A stretch of 64,000 bases of DNA from RHKX01 sp963820055 (GTDB lineage: Bacteria; Actinomycetota; Thermoleophilia; Solirubrobacterales; 70-9), in NCBI GenBank assembly GCA_963820055.1, contig CAWFYJ010000002.1, positions 72,362 through 136,361 of the forward strand, in the 5' to 3' direction. Every line of letters starts with the position of its first letter. Positions within the stretch are counted from its first letter, which is position 1. A program made the position numbers and the translations under genes. The notes under the pieces are model-generated. The model was not told where the DNA came from. It was given only the letters and a program-made list of their open reading frames with translations, and ran no database searches. Positions 60,620 through 64,000 of this stretch are shown here, piece after piece.

Positions 60620-62265
60620 GAAAGGTGCTGCACGTCATCTGGCGGGTCGTCAAGCCGCTCGGCGAGGTCGTTCTCGCCCTCCTCCTACTCCTGCTGGTCA
60701 CCTTGATTCCCACTCTTTCCGGCACGAACGGAGACGTGAAGACCAACCTCAACGGTGTCGTCGTCCAGACCTCGCAGACGGAGGGGCCAATCGTCGGCGA
60801 TCAGACGCTGTTCCCTAAGGAAACGAAGTGCATCCAGAAGTATGCCGCCGACCCCGCCAACAATTACCAGGGCTACTTCCCGGCAATCGGTGCACCCGAG
60901 CACACCGACAACGTCCGGTCCGGGGTGCAGCCGTGCGGCTCGTTCACGGGCTCGTTGACCGGCGACAACCAGATCTTCCATTACCAGTCCGAGACCACCT
61001 ACCCGGGCGGGATCGGACTTGTCGTCTTCGACGGGCCCAACGCCGGCTACCTGTGGGCTGGCGGGATCGTGCCCGGTTCCGGCCAGTACGTATCCAAGTT
61101 CGATCCATCCACGGGCAAGGAGATCTGGCGCACCTATCTGACGAACGTCAACGTCTCGGGCCAGTGGCTCGCCCTCGGAAGCCTCGCCGTCATCAAGGAC
61201 GGCACATTGGCCGCGGCCGCTGGCCACACCTTCTGGAAGCTCGACCCCAACACCGGTGCCATCCTCGCCTCCCAACCGCAGCCGATCGAGGGCACGCCTG
61301 CGGTCGACCACAACTTCGACGGCATGGTCGTCGCCCCCGACGACCAAGGCACTCTGCTGATGAAGTCACAGACAAGATCCGTCGGCTGCCCAACACAGAC
61401 GAACAATGCGATGTCCTCGTGCCCGACCGACTACGGCGCTGCGCCGAACAGCAACTTCGTCGCCGTCGATCCGGACACGATGAAGAACCTCGACTCGATC
61501 CAGATCGACCAGAACGTGACCGCTCGAACGATCGCGGTCAAGCACAACGGCAAGATCTACATGTACGGCAACGGCGCCAAGAGCCTCGTGCGGGTGATCT
61601 GGGACCCCGTCAGCCAGACGCTCACCCAGGACAAGTCGTGGGAGCCGAAGGTCATCCTCAAGGGTCAGGCCGGCGGTGCGTCTCCGGTCATCATGGGGAA
61701 CTGGGTGATCGCCAACAGCAACGCTAACCCCTCGACGAAGACGCCACAGTGCCTCTTCGCGGTCAACCAGGACGATCCGAACGACGTCCACCAGATCTGC
61801 CCGTGGGGCAAGTCGTTCCCGGTCGCCTCCGGCGCTACCACCAGCGAGACGCCCGCCGCTCCCGGCGTCGATCAGGACAACAGCCTCATCTTCGCCCAGG
61901 ACTACTTCCTCAAGGGCGTCTATGCAATCCACCTCGACCAGGCGACCGGAGAGATGAAGACGCAGTGGAGCCGACCCGATTGGTGGACCAGCGACTACTT
62001 CTCGATGGTCGGCTCGCCGGAGAACCGGGTCCTGATGAGCCAGAACATCAACCCCGACACCACGACGGCCGAAATCGCGACCGGCTTCGACTACACAGAG
62101 AGCGTCCTCTGGGTTGACGAGGCCACCGGCAAGACGATCGCCGAGTCCGAGGACGGTCCCTCGACCGCACCGGGCAGCCTGATCAACGTCGGCTACGGAG
62201 GTCGCTACTACACGATGGGCAACGGCGGTTCGTTGTTCATCTACCAGGTCGAGCCAAATTCCTAG
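60616..62265 (+). CDS. Membrane-anchored PQQ-like beta-propeller of module 2
   Basis: A 549-residue paralogue of the protein at 58101. It has the same plan: an N-terminal membrane helix (LGEVVLALLLLLLVTLIPTL), the paired cysteines KCIQKYA and QPCGSFTG, and blades such as SKFDPSTGKEIWRTYLTN, FWKLDPNTGAILASQP, FVAVDPDTMKNLDSIQ, YAIHLDQATGEMKTQW and WVDEATGKTIAESED. Sequence identity is modest, so the duplication is old or the copies have separate roles. The start ATG overlaps the upstream membrane-protein stop. Confidence 0.8.
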   Translation: MRKVLHVIWRVVKPLGEVVLALLLLLLVTLIPTLSGTNGDVKTNLNGVVVQTSQTEGPIVGDQTLFPKETKCIQKYAADPANNYQGYFPAIGAPEHTDNVRSGVQPCGSFTGSLTGDNQIFHYQSETTYPGGIGLVVFDGPNAGYLWAGGIVPGSGQYVSKFDPSTGKEIWRTYLTNVNVSGQWLALGSLAVIKDGTLAAAAGHTFWKLDPNTGAILASQPQPIEGTPAVDHNFDGMVVAPDDQGTLLMKSQTRSVGCPTQTNNAMSSCPTDYGAAPNSNFVAVDPDTMKNLDSIQIDQNVTARTIAVKHNGKIYMYGNGAKSLVRVIWDPVSQTLTQDKSWEPKVILKGQAGGASPVIMGNWVIANSNANPSTKTPQCLFAVNQDDPNDVHQICPWGKSFPVASGATTSETPAAPGVDQDNSLIFAQDYFLKGVYAIHLDQATGEMKTQWSRPDWWTSDYFSMVGSPENRVLMSQNINPDTTTAEIATGFDYTESVLWVDEATGKTIAESEDGPSTAPGSLINVGYGGRYYTMGNGGSLFIYQVEPNS

Positions 62266-62274
62266 GGCTGCTCA

Positions 62275-62295
62275 CGCCGGCTTCATATGCCGGCG
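62275..62295. terminator. Hairpin between convergent module 2 and the CMD-like gene
   Basis: CGCCGGC (62275-62281) pairs perfectly with GCCGGCG (62289-62295) around a TTCATAT loop, 10 bases after the module-2 stop. Confidence 0.6.
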
Positions 62296-62311
62296 GCTCC
62301 CCTCGGGAGGG

Positions 62312-62683
62312 CTACCTGGACTCGAGGGCGTCCTCGACGTCATAGCCGAGGGCGAGCCCGATCTCCGGTGCGGCGGCGACTACGCGAGCCAGGCCGATGG
62401 TCGGCGCCACCGCAATGACGGTGCCGACGATCTCGTCGACGCTGGCTCCGGCGGCCAGTGCCGCTTCGACGCTCGCCTTGCAGGAGTTCGGGACGGTCTC
62501 GACCGCAAGTGTGGCGCCGAGGCGGATCAGGGCGTGAGTGCGGGGCTCGAGGTGGGCGAGCTCCGCCGTGTCGAGCTCCATCCCCAGCACCGAGCGTACA
62601 AATTCCCTGTCGCTGACGGCGAGGCTGCGGAGGCGGTCCTCGTGCTCAGGCATCGAGGCCCGCGGCAGGATGAACGGCACCAT
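62312..62683 (-). CDS. Carboxymuconolactone decarboxylase (AhpD-like) family protein
   Basis: A 123-residue helical protein (start chosen at ATG 62683; 62653 also possible). It has the CMD-fold block RTHALIRLGATLAVETVPNS followed by CKASVEAALAAGASVDEIV and the TVIAVAPTIGLARVV helix. A single Cys stands where AhpD-type proteins have a CxxC pair, so peroxidase chemistry is unlikely. It lies directly after the LuxR regulator gene on the same strand, 108 bp apart. Confidence 0.75.
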   Translation of the reverse strand: MVPFILPRASMPEHEDRLRSLAVSDREFVRSVLGMELDTAELAHLEPRTHALIRLGATLAVETVPNSCKASVEAALAAGASVDEIVGTVIAVAPTIGLARVVAAAPEIGLALGYDVEDALESR

Positions 62684-62790
62684 GGTCAGTTGAGAGGTTG
62701 AACCTCGCCACGTTTCCAATGGGACCACATCACAGCCTCCGGGTCATCGTCCCGATTGGGTGAACCTCACGTTCGAAGGGCTGAAACCGC

Positions 62791-64000
62791 CTAGAGGAGC
62801 CCGAGTTCCCGGGACCGCTCGACCGCGTCACCCCTCGACGTGACCTCCAGCTTGCGGTAGATCGAGATCGCCTGCGACTTGATCGTGTGTCTGGACAGAA
62901 ACAGGCGTTCTCCGATCTCAGGAAACGAGAGGTGCGTGGAAAGCTTCGGAAGCAGGCGAAGCTCCGCCGAGTCAGGGTCGTGACCCCCGGCGTTGCCGAC
63001 CGGCCGCCCTCGAGCTTGCCGGTCAGTTCCTCGAACTCCGAGTTGAGAGTGCCGAAGTCCGATCCCCGCCGGAGGAGAGCCCCGGTCTCACGAAGCACGG
63101 TGCGAGCACCAGCGACATCGGCCAATGACAGGTATGCCGCGGCAAGTTGGAGCCTGAGTTGGATTGCAAGTGCGGCCATAGCGCGATTCAGGTCCGGCCT
63201 CAGCCGCTGGGACAGGATCAGTCGCTTCTGGGCATCTGAGGCCTCTCCGCGATGGATGGCGAGTCTTGCCGCCGCGGTGTGGACGAGCGATATGCCGGGA
63301 TACTCATCGAGGTGTCCACGTTGTACGACCGAATCCGCTTTTTCTACGAGCCGATCGACCAGTTCCCAGTCGCCACGGTCAGAGGCAATCGTGGCCCGCT
63401 CCGCGAGCGCCACCGCGACCGCGTTTACGGCACCGGTCTCCATCCCTGACTCCGCGACGTCTGCAAAGAGGTCGTCGGCCGCGTCCGTGTCGCCCGCAAC
63501 GCGGTGCGATAGGGCCAGGATCAACGCCGCGGGTGGCCACCAGGGGCTGGCCGCGCCGACGAACTCGACAACGAAGCCGCTGTCAAGTCGCATCCTCTCC
63601 ACCCCGCGGCCACACTGGGCGGCGCTCAGCAGTCGCAGACAGCAGTCCGCCGGCCCCGACGGAACGGCGGCGTCCTCCGCCAGGATGGCTCGGCGGGCGA
63701 GGTCGGCGAGGCGGTCGGATTTCGAAGCGTGGCCGAGCAGCGCAGCGAACCACGCGCCGATCGCCGCGATCTCCGGATTGTCTCGGAAGCCGCTCTGCTC
63801 CTCGATCCAGTCCATCCATCGGTCGATCGTTACCGCCCGCCCCCTTCGGTACTCGGTGGGGCCATTGTCCGCGACCAGCTGCGCCACCCTCGGTACGTCT
63901 CCAACATCCTGGGCGCAGGCCACAGCCAGGCCGATCCTGCCAAGGCGCTCGTACGCCACGGAGGCTCGGCGGAGCAGGTCCGCCGCTGCTCCGGGCTCCC
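62791..64000 (-). pseudogene. LuxR-family (LAL/MalT-like) regulator, 3' part, with one shift
   Basis: The gene runs off the right edge. The visible part is a helical TPR-like region (AILAEDAAVPSGPADCCLRL, MAALAIQLRLQLAAAYLSLA) and, at the C-terminus, a LuxR HTH: AELRLLPKLSTHLSFPEIGE, RLFLSRHTIKSQAISIYRKL and EVTSRGDAVERSRELGLL. The HTH is one base out of frame with the TPR part near 62965-62970, where CTGACTCGGCGGAG appears to lack a base. The N-terminal ATPase lies outside the window. The frame remains open to base 64000. LAL proteins activate pathways on binding small inducers; the target is unknown. Confidence 0.75.

Overview
This window is high-GC bacterial chromosomal DNA. The gene content and promoter style suggest an actinobacterium, most likely of the Thermoleophilia/Solirubrobacterales type; that placement is inferred from gene families only. 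Supporting signs are several F420-type or flavin enzymes (LLM oxidoreductase, deazaflavin nitroreductase, RibD-C/DHFR-like proteins), an MmpL-type transporter, a PucR-type regulator, a PGRP amidase, a group 3b-like [NiFe] hydrogenase, and many genes whose start codon lies 6-8 nt behind a TANNNT -10 box, meaning leaderless transcripts.

Layout. 1-9.2 kb is a surface-polysaccharide cluster: a secreted FlgD-Ig-like tail, Wzy/O-antigen ligase, Wzx flippase, three glycosyltransferases, an initiating sugar-phosphate transferase, a GNAT and a FemAB-like protein. 9.2-20 kb holds housekeeping and metabolic genes: PGRP amidase, DUF3105 protein, MFS transporter with an odd C-terminal domain, metF, a GT1 glycosyltransferase, a CDP-alcohol phosphatidyltransferase, an F420-type oxidoreductase, an acyl-CoA dehydrogenase-like gene and an acyl-CoA ligase. 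20.1-24.2 kb is a compact operon of SQR-like flavoprotein, ArsR regulator, DUF2892 protein and MMPL exporter, preceded by a strong promoter overlapping a perfect palindrome. 24.3-31.9 kb contains a secreted trypsin-like protease, a PucR regulator, an SDR, a zinc-ribbon protein, an acylphosphatase, a DUF4239-like membrane protein, an autoregulated ArsR/SRPBCC pair, a secreted SUMF1-like protein and a SnoaL-like protein.

31.9-38.7 kb (minus strand) is one eight-gene operon: hydrogenase beta subunit, cNMP-binding protein, gamma, delta (small) and alpha (large) subunits, maturation protease, then an ABC-2 transporter. An SQR-like flavoprotein, a deazaflavin nitroreductase and a class III nucleotide cyclase lie just upstream. 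41.6-50.9 kb contains a cupin, an unusual acylphosphatase/LigD-phosphoesterase-like fusion, an agmatinase-family gene, UvdE, a LURP-one protein, a secreted arylsulfotransferase, three RibD-C proteins, an MBL hydrolase and a divergent cupin/MarR pair. 49.8-55.9 kb carries an arylsulfatase, two small secreted proteins and four copies of a dispersed repeat whose end looks like the 3' half of a tRNA. 55.7-62.3 kb has a ClC channel and a tandem duplication of a two-gene module (membrane protein plus membrane-anchored PQQ-like beta-propeller). The right edge holds a carboxymuconolactone-decarboxylase-like gene and a LuxR/LAL regulator that runs off the window.

Seven genes are broken by single-base shifts although their sequences are otherwise well conserved. 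This looks more like residual sequencing or assembly error than decay, and raw reads would settle it. Functional themes that recur are cell-surface glycans, sulfur/redox chemistry (two SQR-like proteins, a sulfhydrogenase-type hydrogenase, a sulfatase, a sulfotransferase) and flavin/F420 enzymes.
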